A stretch of 64,000 nucleotides of DNA, from positions 402,985 through 466,984 of the forward strand of contig NZ_NFSC01000029.1 in the NCBI RefSeq assembly GCF_002157505.1. Reading direction: 5' to 3'. This document shows, piece by piece, positions 17,386 through 25,308 of this stretch. Numbering within the stretch: the first letter of the stretch is position 1; every line of letters starts with the position of its first letter. The position numbers and the translations under genes were made by a program. This DNA is from Arthrobacter agilis. Its GTDB lineage: Bacteria > Actinomycetota > Actinomycetes > Actinomycetales > Micrococcaceae. The notes under the pieces were generated by a model, which saw only the letters and a list, made by a program, of their open reading frames with translations, was not told the origin of the DNA and made no database searches.

Positions 17386-18243
17386 ATGACTACGGAAACC
17401 ACGCAGCGTATCGCCTTCCTCGGCTGCGGATCGATGAACGAGTCCATCCTGGCCGGGCTCCTGGCAGCCGGCCTCGACCCCGCCCTGGTCACGGCCACCG
17501 TGCGGCGCGCCGAGCGGGCGGAGGAACTCCGGCAGCGCCACGGGATCGACGCGCAGGCCACCTCCGAGGTCGACGGCGCGAACACCGCAGCCGTACGGGA
17601 CGCCGACGTCGTCATCCTGGGGGTGAAACCCGTGGGCATCGTTCCGCTCGCCCGGGAGGTCGCTCCGGCGCTGAAGCCCTCCGCCGTGGTCCTGAGCGTT
17701 GCCGCCGCGGTGTCCATCGCGATGATCGAGGCCGCCCTGCCCGCGGGGCAGCCTGTCATCCGATCGATGCCCAACACCCCCTCACGGCTGGGCAGGGGAG
17801 TGCTGTCCATCTCCGCAGGATCCTCCGCCGGACCGGACCTCATGGCGCAGGCCCGCGACCTGCTGCGGCCGGCCGGCACCGTCGTCGAGATCCCGGAGGA
17901 GCAGGTCGACGCGCTGTCGGCCGTCAGCGGCTCCGGTCCCGCGTACGCGTTCTACCTCGCCGAGGCCATGGCCGCTGCAGGCGAGGAGCTCGGGCTCGAT
18001 CCGGACCTGGCCGGGCTGATCGCCCGCGAGACGGTCGCCGGGGCAGGCTTCATGCTCGCCGAGGAGGGTGCTGACGCCTCGGCACTGCGCCGGGCGGTCA
18101 CCAGCCCGAACGGCACCACGCAAAGCGCTATCGAGACCTTCGACAAGCTCGGGCTGGCGCACATCGTCGCGGACGGTGCCCAGGCCGCCACCGCTCGCGC
18201 TGCGGAGATCACGCGCGAGCTGGCGGAGCCGGCGTCGTCCTGA
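17386..18243 (+). CDS. proC: Pyrroline-5-carboxylate reductase
   Basis: The enzyme catalyses the NAD(P)H-dependent last step of proline synthesis. The 285-residue product has the Rossmann start IAFLGCGSMNESILAGLLAA, the VILGVKP strand, SMPNTPSRLGRG, and the C-terminal signature with VSGSGPAYAFYLAEAM and SPNGTTQSAIETF. The frame is open for 61 codons upstream of ATG 17386 but those residues are not protein-like, so the ATG is the start. It is convergent with the potassium-uptake genes. Confidence 0.95.
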   Translation: MTTETTQRIAFLGCGSMNESILAGLLAAGLDPALVTATVRRAERAEELRQRHGIDAQATSEVDGANTAAVRDADVVILGVKPVGIVPLAREVAPALKPSAVVLSVAAAVSIAMIEAALPAGQPVIRSMPNTPSRLGRGVLSISAGSSAGPDLMAQARDLLRPAGTVVEIPEEQVDALSAVSGSGPAYAFYLAEAMAAAGEELGLDPDLAGLIARETVAGAGFMLAEEGADASALRRAVTSPNGTTQSAIETFDKLGLAHIVADGAQAATARAAEITRELAEPASS

Positions 18244-18290
18244 CCACGGCCGGCCGCCGGCACTGACGCAGGCGGACCGGGCCGGTTCAG

Positions 18291-18959
18291 CTAGGGCCGG
18301 CCGGCGAAGCGCTCGAGCAGGTCCACATGACCCGAGACGATCAGCATGTCGCGGCCGGACACCTTCGTCTCGGGCCGCGCATAGGTGAAGTCCTCGCCGG
18401 GCGATTTCACGCCGACCACCGTGACGCCGTACTTCGAGCGCACGGACGACTCGGCGAGCGTGAAGCCCTGGGTCTCCTTCGGCGGGTACATCTTCACGAT
18501 CGCGAACCCGTCGTCGAACTCGATGAAGTCGAGCATGCGCCCGCCGACGAGGTGCGCGGCCCGCTGGCCGGCGTCGGCCTCGGGATAGATGACGTGGTTG
18601 GCGCCGATGCGCTTGAGGATCTTGCCGTGCGAGGGGGTGATGGCCTTGACCCACAGGTGGTCGATGCCGAGGTCCACGAGATTGGCGGCGATGAGCACAC
18701 TGGACTCGATCGAGGTTCCGACCCCGACCACGGCGGCGGAGAACTCCTGGGCGCCGAGCTGCCGGAGTGCGTCGATGTTCGTCGCATCCGCCTCCACGAC
18801 GTGCGTGAGGATGCCCGCGAACTTCTGGACCAGTTGCGGGTCCCGCTCGATGGCCAGGACCTCGCGGCCCTGGCGGACCAGTTGCTCGGCCGTGGCCGCG
18901 CCGAAGCGGCCGAGTCCGATCACGAGGACGGGTGCGTTGTGTGCGGGTCTTTCAGCCAA
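18291..18959 (-). CDS. trkA: Potassium uptake regulatory subunit TrkA/KtrA
   Basis: This 222-residue RCK protein has the nucleotide-binding loop VLVIGLGRFGAATAEQL, the acidic ribose-binding end of strand 2 (AIERDP) and a C-terminal TrkA_C domain (TVVGVKSPGEDFTYARPE). It gates the membrane subunit encoded just upstream. The start overlaps the end of the TrkH gene by 8 bp, so the pair is translated as a unit. Confidence 0.92.
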   Translation of the reverse strand: MAERPAHNAPVLVIGLGRFGAATAEQLVRQGREVLAIERDPQLVQKFAGILTHVVEADATNIDALRQLGAQEFSAAVVGVGTSIESSVLIAANLVDLGIDHLWVKAITPSHGKILKRIGANHVIYPEADAGQRAAHLVGGRMLDFIEFDDGFAIVKMYPPKETQGFTLAESSVRSKYGVTVVGVKSPGEDFTYARPETKVSGRDMLIVSGHVDLLERFAGRP

Positions 18960-20364
18960 TGATCGGCCTCTCGTCGGGGTAGTGGTACAGCGTGCTGCGT
19001 TGCCTCAGCGCGAGAGCCGAGGCGAGGGTGATGGTGCCCATGCGCCCCGCGAACATCAGGGCGGACAGGACATACTTGCCGGCAGGCGGCAGTTCGGCGC
19101 TCAGGTTGGTGCTGAGGCCGACGGTCGCGAACGCGGAGATGACCTCGAAGACCACCTTGTCCAGCGGTTCGTCCGAGAGGGCGAGGATGAGGCCGCTGCC
19201 GACCAGGACGAGCGTGGCGCCCATGAAGATCACCGAGATGGCGACGCGCATCACGCTGTGCGGGATGGTGCGCCCCCAGGCGCGCACGTCGGAGTCGCCG
19301 CGCGCTTCGGCGACGATCGCGAGGAACATGACGGCGATGGTGGTGACCTTGATCCCGCCGGCTGTCGACGCCGACCCGCCGCCCGCGAACATGAGGGCGT
19401 CCGTCAGGAGCATCGTCGTCGTGTTCATGTCGTTCTGGTCCACGAGGTTGAACCCGCCGGAGCGCGTCATGACCGAGGCGAAGAGGGCATGGATGGTCTT
19501 GTCGGCGACGCTGAGGTTGGCGATCGTGCGGTCGTTCTCCCACTCGAGGAACCCCCATGCGAAGGTGCCCGCGACGAGCAGGATCAGCGAGACGGACACC
19601 GTGAGTTTTGCATGCAGCGTCCACTTCCTGAACCGGTGGCCCACCTGCACGAGGACCATGACCACGGGGAAGCCGAGGCTGCCGAGGAAGACACCGACCA
19701 TGAGCGGGGTGAGGATCCAGAGGTCCGTCTCGTAGGGCACCAGGCCGTCGCTGTGGGGGGTGAAGCCTGCGTTGTTGAAGGCGGAGATGGAGTAGAAGAT
19801 GCCGTGCCAGAGCGCCTGCCACCACGGTTCACCGAGGAGCATGAAACGGGGGATCAGGACGACGGCGAGCACCACCTCGATCACCACGGAGGTAGTGATG
19901 ACGATCCTCAGGAGCGTACCGATCTCACCGAGGCGGCTGGCATTGTTGAGGGCTTCCTGCGCCAGGAGCTTCCCCCGGACCCCGAGGCGCTTGCTGACGA
20001 TCAGGGCCAGGAGGGACGCGAGGGTGAGGGTGCCGAGACCGCCGATGAAGATGCCGAGCAGGATCACCAGTTGCCCGAAGAAGGACCAGTGCGTCGCGGT
20101 GGACACGACGGTGAGGCCGGTGACGCAGACGGAGGACACCGCTGTGAAGAACGCATCGTGCAGGGGGGTGACCGTGCCGCTGCTGGTCGACATGGGCAGG
20201 CTGAGCAGCGCGGTGAAGACCAGGATGACGGCGATGAAGATGAAGAGGGCGAGCCGGGCGGGCGAGCTGTTCGCGAAGGAGTCGACGAAGTCGCGGATCG
20301 AGGCCAGCAGCCTGAAGTACCCGTTCTGATCGTCCTTCAGCCGTCGAGGCTGGAAACTCACCAT
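18952..20364 (-). CDS. trkH: Potassium uptake membrane subunit TrkH/KtrB
   Basis: This 470-residue polytopic protein has four pore-loop repeats typical of Trk/Ktr/HKT transporters: TAVSSVCVTGLTVVSTATHW, SISAFNNAGFTPHSDGL, SVMTRSGGFNLVDQND and VISAFATVGLSTNLS. Each pore loop keeps its selectivity-filter glycine. Length fits KtrB more than the longer TrkH. It is followed by its RCK partner on the same strand. The first 40 residues are polar and cytoplasmic. Confidence 0.92.
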   Translation of the reverse strand: MVSFQPRRLKDDQNGYFRLLASIRDFVDSFANSSPARLALFIFIAVILVFTALLSLPMSTSSGTVTPLHDAFFTAVSSVCVTGLTVVSTATHWSFFGQLVILLGIFIGGLGTLTLASLLALIVSKRLGVRGKLLAQEALNNASRLGEIGTLLRIVITTSVVIEVVLAVVLIPRFMLLGEPWWQALWHGIFYSISAFNNAGFTPHSDGLVPYETDLWILTPLMVGVFLGSLGFPVVMVLVQVGHRFRKWTLHAKLTVSVSLILLVAGTFAWGFLEWENDRTIANLSVADKTIHALFASVMTRSGGFNLVDQNDMNTTTMLLTDALMFAGGGSASTAGGIKVTTIAVMFLAIVAEARGDSDVRAWGRTIPHSVMRVAISVIFMGATLVLVGSGLILALSDEPLDKVVFEVISAFATVGLSTNLSAELPPAGKYVLSALMFAGRMGTITLASALALRQRSTLYHYPDERPIIG

Positions 20365-20487
20365 TGCCGCCCGCTCTGCCCCGTTCGCTGGTCCTCCCGC
20401 CGAAGCGGCACCGGAATCATCCCTTATTCTCCCTTGCAGTAGTAAAGCATCTCACCCGGCTGCGTCGTCGTAATATCCCCCATCGCG

Positions 20488-20493
20488 TAGCCT
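20488..20493 (+). promoter_or_regulatory. -10 box for acuC, near-leaderless
   Basis: TAGCCT ends 7 nt before ATG 20501. The intervening TGCAGGG could be read as a weak ribosome binding site, but the promoter spacing leaves almost no leader. Confidence 0.45.
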
Positions 20494-20500
20494 TGCAGGG

Positions 20501-21703
20501 ATGTCTACGCATTCAGGGCCAGCGGTACCCCTCCAGGTCGTCTGGGACGAATCGATGCTGGCCTACGACTTCGGCGCACAGCACCCCATGAACCCGGAGA
20601 GGCTGCATCTCACGGCCCGGCTCACGCGTGAGTGCGGCCTGCTCGACCTCGGCCATGTGACGGTCGCATCGCCCTTCGTGGCCTCGGACGACGACCTCGC
20701 GACGGTCCACAGCCCCGACTACATCAGCGCCGTCCGCATGGTCAGCAGCAACCCGGACCGCTCGGACGCCGGAAGGGGACTCGGCACGGAGGACACCCCC
20801 GCGTTCGCGGGCATGCACGAGGCGAGTGCCCGTCTCGCGGGCGGTTCGCTGGGCGCGGCGGAGGCAGTGATGCAGGGCTCTGTCGTGCGGGCGGTCAATT
20901 TCGGCGGTGGCATGCACCATGCGGCCCGTTCGCGCGCCAGCGGCTTCTGCATCTACAACGACGCCGCAGCGGCCATCCAGCGGCTGCTCGACCGCGGCGC
21001 CCGGCGCGTCCTCTACATCGACGTCGACGCCCATCACGGCGACGGCACCCAGAGCATCTTCTGGGACGACCCCCGCGTCATGACGATCTCCCTCCACGAG
21101 ACGGGCATGAGCCTCTTCCCCGGGACCGGCTTCGCCAACGAGACGGGCGGACCGGGTGCCGAGGGCTATGCCGTGAACGTGGCGCTGCCGACGGTCGCGG
21201 GAGATTCCGCCGTGCTGCGGGCCTTCCACGCCGTCGTGCCGCAGCTCGCCGGGGCCTTCGCGCCCGATGTCATCGTCAGCCAGCACGGGTGCGACTCCCA
21301 CCGGGAGGATCCCCTCACCAACCTGCGCGTCAGCGTCGACGCGCAGCACGCGATGATGCTCGGGGTACGGGAGCTGGCGGACCGGCTCTGCGACGGGCGG
21401 TGGATCTCGACCGGCGGCGGCGGCTATGCCCTGGCGAGCGTCGTGCCACGGTCCTGGACATTGCTCGTCGCCGTGGCGGCCGGAGCCGCAATAGCGCCGG
21501 CGACCCCGGTGCCCGCGGCGTGGCGGGACTACGTGCTCGAGCGGCACGGCATCGACACCCCGGCGCTCATGGGCGACGGCGCCGATCCGTGGTGGCGCTC
21601 CTGGGAGATCGGGTACGACCCGAACGACGACCTGGATCGCACGGTGATGGCCACCCGCAAGGCGGTGTTCCCACTCCACGGGCTCGACCCCTGGTTCGAC
21701 TGA
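20501..21703 (+). CDS. acuC: Acetoin utilization/histone deacetylase-like protein AcuC
   Basis: The 400-residue protein is a zinc-dependent deacylase of the arginase/deacetylase fold, likely acting on acetyl-lysine of metabolic enzymes such as acetyl-CoA synthetase. Visible sites are HPMNPERLHLT, the His-His pair GGGMHHAARSRASGFCIYND, the zinc ligands DVDAHHGDGTQ, and QHGCDSHREDPLTNL plus the active-site loop TGGGGYAL. ATG 20501 is the only sensible start. It stands alone, divergent from trkH and followed by an ArsR gene with its own promoter. Confidence 0.92.
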   Translation: MSTHSGPAVPLQVVWDESMLAYDFGAQHPMNPERLHLTARLTRECGLLDLGHVTVASPFVASDDDLATVHSPDYISAVRMVSSNPDRSDAGRGLGTEDTPAFAGMHEASARLAGGSLGAAEAVMQGSVVRAVNFGGGMHHAARSRASGFCIYNDAAAAIQRLLDRGARRVLYIDVDAHHGDGTQSIFWDDPRVMTISLHETGMSLFPGTGFANETGGPGAEGYAVNVALPTVAGDSAVLRAFHAVVPQLAGAFAPDVIVSQHGCDSHREDPLTNLRVSVDAQHAMMLGVRELADRLCDGRWISTGGGGYALASVVPRSWTLLVAVAAGAAIAPATPVPAAWRDYVLERHGIDTPALMGDGADPWWRSWEIGYDPNDDLDRTVMATRKAVFPLHGLDPWFD

Positions 21704-21742
21704 TTCGCCGGGCGTCAAGATGCCGTCCGGCGTATATATCGC

Positions 21743-21748
21743 TAGGGT
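21743..21748 (+). promoter_or_regulatory. -10 box for the ArsR-like gene, leaderless
   Basis: TAGGGT is followed by GGGCGG and ATG 21755, so transcription should begin at the A of the start codon. An AT-rich GTATATATC segment lies just upstream. Confidence 0.55.
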
Positions 21749-21754
21749 GGGCGG

Positions 21755-22375
21755 ATGGGAATCGATGATGTATTCGCTGTCATCGCCGAAGGAACGCGCA
21801 GGCAGATCCTCAAGCACCTGCGCGACGGCGACAAAGCGGTGGGGGAGCTCGTTGTCGAGCTGCAGGTGAGTCAGCCGACGGTGTCCAAGCACCTGAAGGT
21901 CCTGCGGGAGGCAGGACTGGTCAGCATGAGGGCGCAGGGCCAGAAGCGCTACTACTCGCTGGACACCGCCCCGCTCGGACTCGTGCGGGACTGGCTCGCC
22001 GAATTCGAGCCACGGGCCGTGCAGCCCGGGGTGCCCGAACCGGCCGGAGGAAACGCACAGGCCGCCGCCGGTCCCGAGGCAGGGTCCGGAGCGGGACCTG
22101 ATGCGGAACCGGCGGCTGTACCGGATGCCGCCCCCGCGGCGGGATCGGAGGCTGTGCCGGATGCTGTACCGGATACTGCACCGGAGGTTGTGTCCGGCGC
22201 GGTCGCCGAGGCGACGCCGGCAGAAGTGGGAGTCCTTGCCGCTGCGGTCCTGGCAGGCCCGGAAGTCCCGACCGAACCGGGGGCCCCGAGACCCCAGATC
22301 GGCAGGACCATGGGCAGGGCGGCCGAGCGCGCCGCCGATCTCCTGTCGCAGTTGCGCCGTCGTCGCGATTCGTGA
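21755..22375 (+). CDS. ArsR-type winged-helix regulator with long Ala/Pro/Glu-rich tail
   Basis: Residues 1-85 form an ArsR-like winged helix: AEGTRRQILKHLRDGDKAV, the recognition helix VSQPTVSKHLKVLREAGLV, and the wing RAQGQKRYYSLD. No cysteine metal site is present. Residues about 90-180 are a low-complexity Ala/Pro/Glu/Val stretch with repeated PDAxP-like units. The C-terminus is basic and helical (RAAERAADLLSQLRRRR). The tail is unlike classic ArsR repressors and may be a spacer to the conserved C-terminal helix. Partners and target are unknown. Confidence 0.8.
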   Translation: MGIDDVFAVIAEGTRRQILKHLRDGDKAVGELVVELQVSQPTVSKHLKVLREAGLVSMRAQGQKRYYSLDTAPLGLVRDWLAEFEPRAVQPGVPEPAGGNAQAAAGPEAGSGAGPDAEPAAVPDAAPAAGSEAVPDAVPDTAPEVVSGAVAEATPAEVGVLAAAVLAGPEVPTEPGAPRPQIGRTMGRAAERAADLLSQLRRRRDS

Positions 22376-22393
22376 GGCCCTGTCCGCAGGGCC
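22376..22393 (+). terminator. Hairpin terminator after the ArsR-like gene
   Basis: GGCCCTG and CAGGGCC form a 7-bp stem with a TCCG loop directly after the stop codon. A T-rich stretch (CTTCCTTTTCG) follows about 10 nt later. Confidence 0.5.
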
Positions 22394-22485
22394 GGAGCAG
22401 GGCTTCCTTTTCGTTTGGTTCCACCAGCCACTAAAGTGATTCCTTAGGCGGATCATCCTTTGCTACAAGGCGACACGCCGTGCAG

Positions 22486-22524
22486 TCGCTCCGGGCATCC
22501 TTCCCGATGCCGGTCTCGGAGCGA
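22486..22524 (+). other. Bulged stem-loop in the leader of the small HTH gene
   Basis: TCGCTCCGGGCATC (22486-22499) pairs with GATGCC (22506-22511) and CGGAGCGA (22517-22524); the loop is CTTCCC and GGTCT forms a 5-nt bulge. The structure lies 35 bp upstream of the small HTH gene and is not followed by a T tract. Confidence 0.6.
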
Positions 22525-22558
22525 GATCCAGGCCTCCATGCAAAGGAATAGTGGTGTG

Positions 22559-22771
22559 ATGGCAGACGGGAATCACTTCTCGGATGTGCAGTTTCTGACG
22601 GTCGCGGAAGTGGCCGAGCTCATGCGTGTCTCCCGGATGACCGTGTACAGGCTGGTCCACGCGGGAGACCTGCCCGCAGTCCAGTTCGGACGGTCCTACC
22701 GGGTCCCCGAGTCGGCAGTGGGGGAGTTCCTCCACCGGGCGCAGGTCGACGTCCAGACCGAGAGCGCCTGA
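22559..22771 (+). CDS. Small excisionase/MerR-type HTH DNA-binding protein (BldC-like)
   Basis: The 70-residue protein is one winged-helix domain: FLTVAEVAELMRVSRMTVYR followed by LVHAGDLPAVQFGRSYRVP and a short C-terminal helix. This is the DNA-binding fold of the BldC/excisionase family, whose actinobacterial members are global regulators rather than phage excisionases. There is no integrase nearby, which supports a regulator. The AAAGGAA site fits either GTG 22556 or ATG 22559; ATG 22538 is also in frame. Confidence 0.82.
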   Translation: MADGNHFSDVQFLTVAEVAELMRVSRMTVYRLVHAGDLPAVQFGRSYRVPESAVGEFLHRAQVDVQTESA

Positions 22772-22831
22772 GCGGCGGGCGGACCGTCCAGTCCGTTCTC
22801 CAAACGGATGTACCCTGTTAAGGAGCGTTTT

Positions 22832-22859
22832 GGGCGGGCCTAGGCCCGCTCGACTTTTT
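22832..22859 (+). terminator. Rho-independent terminator after the small HTH gene
   Basis: GCGGGCC-TA-GGCCCGC is a perfect palindrome (22834-22849), extended by two weaker pairs, and is followed by a TTTTT run at 22855-22859. Confidence 0.8.
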
Positions 22860-22969
22860 GCACCATCCGGGCAACTGCCAGCAGGCATGCGCCTTTCGTC
22901 ATCACAGCGCTGGCCTCCTGGCTTCCTGCCTGGGTCCGCGCTGGCTACACAACAGTTTGTGAGGACTCT

Positions 22970-23068
22970 ATGGGTTCAGTAATCAAGAAGCGCCGCAAGC
23001 GTATGGCAAAGAAGAAGCACCGCAAGCTGCTTCGCAAGACCCGTCACCAGCGCCGCAACAAGAAGTAG
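22970..23068 (+). CDS. bS22-type small ribosomal protein (AURKAIP1/COX24 domain)
   Basis: This 32-residue reading frame encodes MGSVIKKRRKRMAKKKHRKL followed by LRKTRHQRRNKK. Eighteen of the 32 residues are Lys or Arg. It closely matches the short actinobacterial protein found as bS22 in mycobacterial 30S subunits, near the decoding centre. A GAGGACT site precedes the ATG. The gene lies between two hairpins: the terminator at 22832-22859 and the one at 23103-23137. Its own promoter must lie in the 110 bp upstream, where I see only a loose candidate around GGCTACAC. Confidence 0.9.
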   Translation: MGSVIKKRRKRMAKKKHRKLLRKTRHQRRNKK

Positions 23069-23102
23069 TCAGGCGCCCGGCCCTGTGCCGGAGTGTGCCG
23101 AC

Positions 23103-23137
23103 CGGCCCGGATCCCCGCCTCGCGGGGAGCCGGGCCG
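23103..23137. terminator. Bidirectional hairpin between bS22 and the HAD gene
   Basis: CGGCCCGG pairs with CCGGGCCG and CCCCGC pairs with GCGGGG inside it, with a small AT/AG internal loop and a CTC apex. It lies after the bS22 stop and before the convergent HAD gene's end. No long T tract is visible on either side. Confidence 0.55.
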
Positions 23138-23197
23138 TCGTCGTTCCCGGGTTGTCCGGAGGGCATTTTGAGTTGTCCGGAGGGATATGCAGCTGCG

Positions 23198-24010
23198 TCA
23201 GTGGGCCCTGAAGCGGGAGAACCCGCGCCAGAGTCCATAGACGGATCCGGCGACGGTGGCCGCGCGCAGGCCGAACGTCGCGGCCCGCCGACCGCTGCGG
23301 AAGTCGTAGACCGGCCAGTTGTTCGCGCGGGCGTGGCGGCGGAGCCTGCTGTCCGGATTGATGGCGACGGGATGTCCCACGACCGTCAGGAGCGGGATGT
23401 CGTTGTAGGAGTCGCTGTAGCCCCAGCAGCGCGCGAGGTCGAGGTTCTCGCGCTCCGCCAGTGCAATGATGGCGGCGGCCTTTGCAGGTCCGTGCAGGAA
23501 CTCGCCGACGAGCTTCCCGGTGTAGAGGCCTTCCGCGACCTCGCCGACCGTGCCGAGGGCGCCGGTCAGCCCGAGACGGCTGGAGATGACTGCCGCAACC
23601 TCCACGGGGGTCCCGGTGACGAGCCAGACCTGCCGGTTCGAGGACAGGTGCTGCTCCGCGAGGGCGCGGGCGCCGGGCCAGATCTTCGAGGCGATCATCT
23701 CGTCGTACACCTCCTCGCCGAGGGCGAGGATGTCCTCGTGGGCGATCCCGATGGCGAAGGCGAGGGCGGCATCGCGGACGGAATTGACGTCCGTCATCGT
23801 CTCGCCGCGCATGATGAAGCGAAGCTGCTTCCACGCCAGCCCCGCGGCGAAGCGGAGGGTGAAGGCCTTGCGCTGGTACATCTTGCGGGCCACGTGGAAC
23901 AGGCTCGCACCGCGCATCAGTGTGTTGTCGACATCGAAGAAGGCTGCTTCGCCCTCCACCGGCGCCGGAGGCTCTTGAGGGGGGTGCGTGCCCCGGGCTG
24001 CGTCCGGCAT
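23198..24010 (-). CDS. HAD-IB family phosphatase (SerB/CicA-like)
   Basis: The 270-residue protein has HAD motif I AAFFDVDNTLMRGASLFHVA with the nucleophilic Asp, motif II QVWLVTGTPVEVAAVIS, the motif III lysine region (HGPAKAAAIIALA) and motif IV GYSDSYNDIPLL. This is the HAD-IB group, which includes phosphoserine and lysophospholipid phosphatases. The C-terminus has a probable membrane-associated helix (GLRAATVAGSVYGLW). The substrate is unknown. A TAGACT box exactly 6 nt upstream supports ATG 24010. Confidence 0.85.
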   Translation of the reverse strand: MPDAARGTHPPQEPPAPVEGEAAFFDVDNTLMRGASLFHVARKMYQRKAFTLRFAAGLAWKQLRFIMRGETMTDVNSVRDAALAFAIGIAHEDILALGEEVYDEMIASKIWPGARALAEQHLSSNRQVWLVTGTPVEVAAVISSRLGLTGALGTVGEVAEGLYTGKLVGEFLHGPAKAAAIIALAERENLDLARCWGYSDSYNDIPLLTVVGHPVAINPDSRLRRHARANNWPVYDFRSGRRAATFGLRAATVAGSVYGLWRGFSRFRAH

Positions 24011-24016
24011 GATCCG

Positions 24017-24022
24017 AGTCTA
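24017..24022 (-). promoter_or_regulatory. -10 box for the HAD phosphatase, leaderless
   Basis: On the minus strand TAGACT is followed by CGGATC and ATG 24010, so the start codon is the expected transcription start. Confidence 0.6.
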
Positions 24023-24059
24023 GTTCTTCCCCTGCCGCGCCTGCCCTGCGGCGCGGCAG

Positions 24060-24065
24060 TACGGT
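24060..24065 (+). promoter_or_regulatory. -10 box for the glutaredoxin-like gene, leaderless
   Basis: TACGGT is followed by TGGAGG and ATG 24072. The GGAGG would be too close to act as a normal ribosome binding site, so a leaderless reading is favoured. Confidence 0.5.
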
Positions 24066-24071
24066 TGGAGG

Positions 24072-24329
24072 ATGGAAAAGCCCGCGGATCCGCCTGGTAC
24101 CGGCGTCGTGCTCCTGACCCGCCCGGAGTGCCACCTCTGCGAGGACGCGCGCATCGTCGTGGGGCGGGTGGCGGCGGACCTCGGTGTCAGCTGGCGGGAG
24201 CTGTCCGTGACGGACGCGCCCGCACTCGGGAAACGGTTCGCCGAGGAACTGCCCGTCCTGTTCATCGACGGAGTGCAGCGGGACTTCTGGTCCATCGACG
24301 AGGCGAGGCTGCGCCGGTTGCTGTCCTAG
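24072..24329 (+). CDS. Glutaredoxin family protein
   Basis: This 85-residue thioredoxin-fold protein has VVLLTRPECHLCEDARIVVG with a CHLC redox site near the N-terminus, and a cis-proline strand ELPVLFIDGVQRDFWSID. It belongs to the DUF836/glutaredoxin-like small proteins. It lies 177 bp ahead of rex, so a redox theme is possible but not proven. ATG 24072 is divergent from the HAD gene, with both promoters packed into 61 bp. Confidence 0.85.
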   Translation: MEKPADPPGTGVVLLTRPECHLCEDARIVVGRVAADLGVSWRELSVTDAPALGKRFAEELPVLFIDGVQRDFWSIDEARLRRLLS

Positions 24330-24506
24330 CAGTACACCTACCCGTACTGCGTAGGCCTGCCGGCCGGTGGCGGTCCCGGCGACGTGGGCCCGGCTTGGAG
24401 GCCCCGCGTCGTCGGCATACAGTGGTTCTACTTCCGCCCCCGACGCCGGGGGATACCAGGAGCTGCCGCCCTGACACCGGGCGCGGCGGTGCTAGCAACG
24501 GAGCCG

Positions 24507-25214
24507 ATGACAGTGACAACGCCGGAGATGCCAGGCCTTCACCCCGTGGGCGACACGGCGCGTCACATTCCGCCTGCGTCCGTCGCCCGGCTCACCATCT
24601 ACCTGCGGGCGCTCAACTCTCTGCTCGCCGAGGGTATCGAACGCGTGTCGTCGGAGGAGCTGGCGGATGCCGCCGGCGTCAACTCTCCGAAGCTCCGGAA
24701 GGACCTCTCCTACCTCGGGTCCTACGGCACGCGCGGGGTCGGGTACGACGTGCAGTACCTCAACCGGCAGATCTCGATCGCCCTCGGGCTCACGCTGGAC
24801 TGGCGCGTGGCCATTCTCGGCGCAGGTAATCTCGGCCGCGCACTGGCAGGTTACTCCGGTTTCGTCTCACGCGGCTTCGAGATCGTCGCGATCTTCGATG
24901 CGGACCAGCTCGTCGTCGGTTCCGAAGTCGGCTACCTCCGCGTCAGCGCCGTCGACGACCTCGAGACCGTGCTGGAGCGTACCCGTACCAACATGGCGGT
25001 CCTCGCCGTGCCGGCATCCGTGGCGCAGGAGCTGTGCGACCGGCTCGTCGCTGCAGGCATCTCGAGTATCCTCAGCTTCGCCCCGGTGGTGCTCCAGGTG
25101 CCGCCGCACGTGCAGCTGCGGAAGGTGGACATGTCCACGGAACTGCAGATCCTTGCGTACCACGCGCAGAGGGCACAGGAGCCAGACCTCGGTCCCATCT
25201 CCCGCGCCCAGTAG
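24507..25214 (+). CDS. rex: Redox-sensing transcriptional repressor Rex
   Basis: Rex senses the NADH/NAD+ ratio and represses respiratory and fermentative genes when NAD+ is high. The 235-residue product has the N-terminal winged helix (SVARLTIYLRALNSLLAEG, then SSEELADAAGVNSPKLRKDL), the conserved SYLGSYGTRGVGYDV, and a Rossmann domain with AILGAGNLGRALAGY. ATG 24507 follows ACGGAG. The upstream 180 bp contain no obvious TTGTGAA-N6-TTCACAA operator, so autoregulation is not apparent. Confidence 0.93.
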   Translation: MTVTTPEMPGLHPVGDTARHIPPASVARLTIYLRALNSLLAEGIERVSSEELADAAGVNSPKLRKDLSYLGSYGTRGVGYDVQYLNRQISIALGLTLDWRVAILGAGNLGRALAGYSGFVSRGFEIVAIFDADQLVVGSEVGYLRVSAVDDLETVLERTRTNMAVLAVPASVAQELCDRLVAAGISSILSFAPVVLQVPPHVQLRKVDMSTELQILAYHAQRAQEPDLGPISRAQ

Positions 25215-25308
25215 GCCGCTCGGCATCAGGCCGCGACCGCTCATTCGTCGGCGGGCGTGCGGCGAGTGTTCGGGATGCGGTGTGCGGGACCAGGGCCTTA
25301 ACGCCGAC

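Noticed and set aside
18589..20442. Long plus-strand open frame (617 codons) across trkA/trkH
   Set aside because: It is antisense to a clear RCK/TrkH pair and its translation is a polar repetitive shadow.
22559..22771. Phage excisionase as a sign of a prophage
   Set aside because: The fold matches, but there is no integrase, att-like repeat or other phage gene near; the BldC-like regulator reading fits better.
24329..24507. Rex operator upstream of rex
   Set aside because: I found no TTGTGAA-N6-TTCACAA-like palindrome in the 177-bp gap.
23093..24829. Long plus-strand frame across the HAD and glutaredoxin genes
   Set aside because: It is antisense to the HAD gene and out of frame with the glutaredoxin; it contains no recognisable motif.
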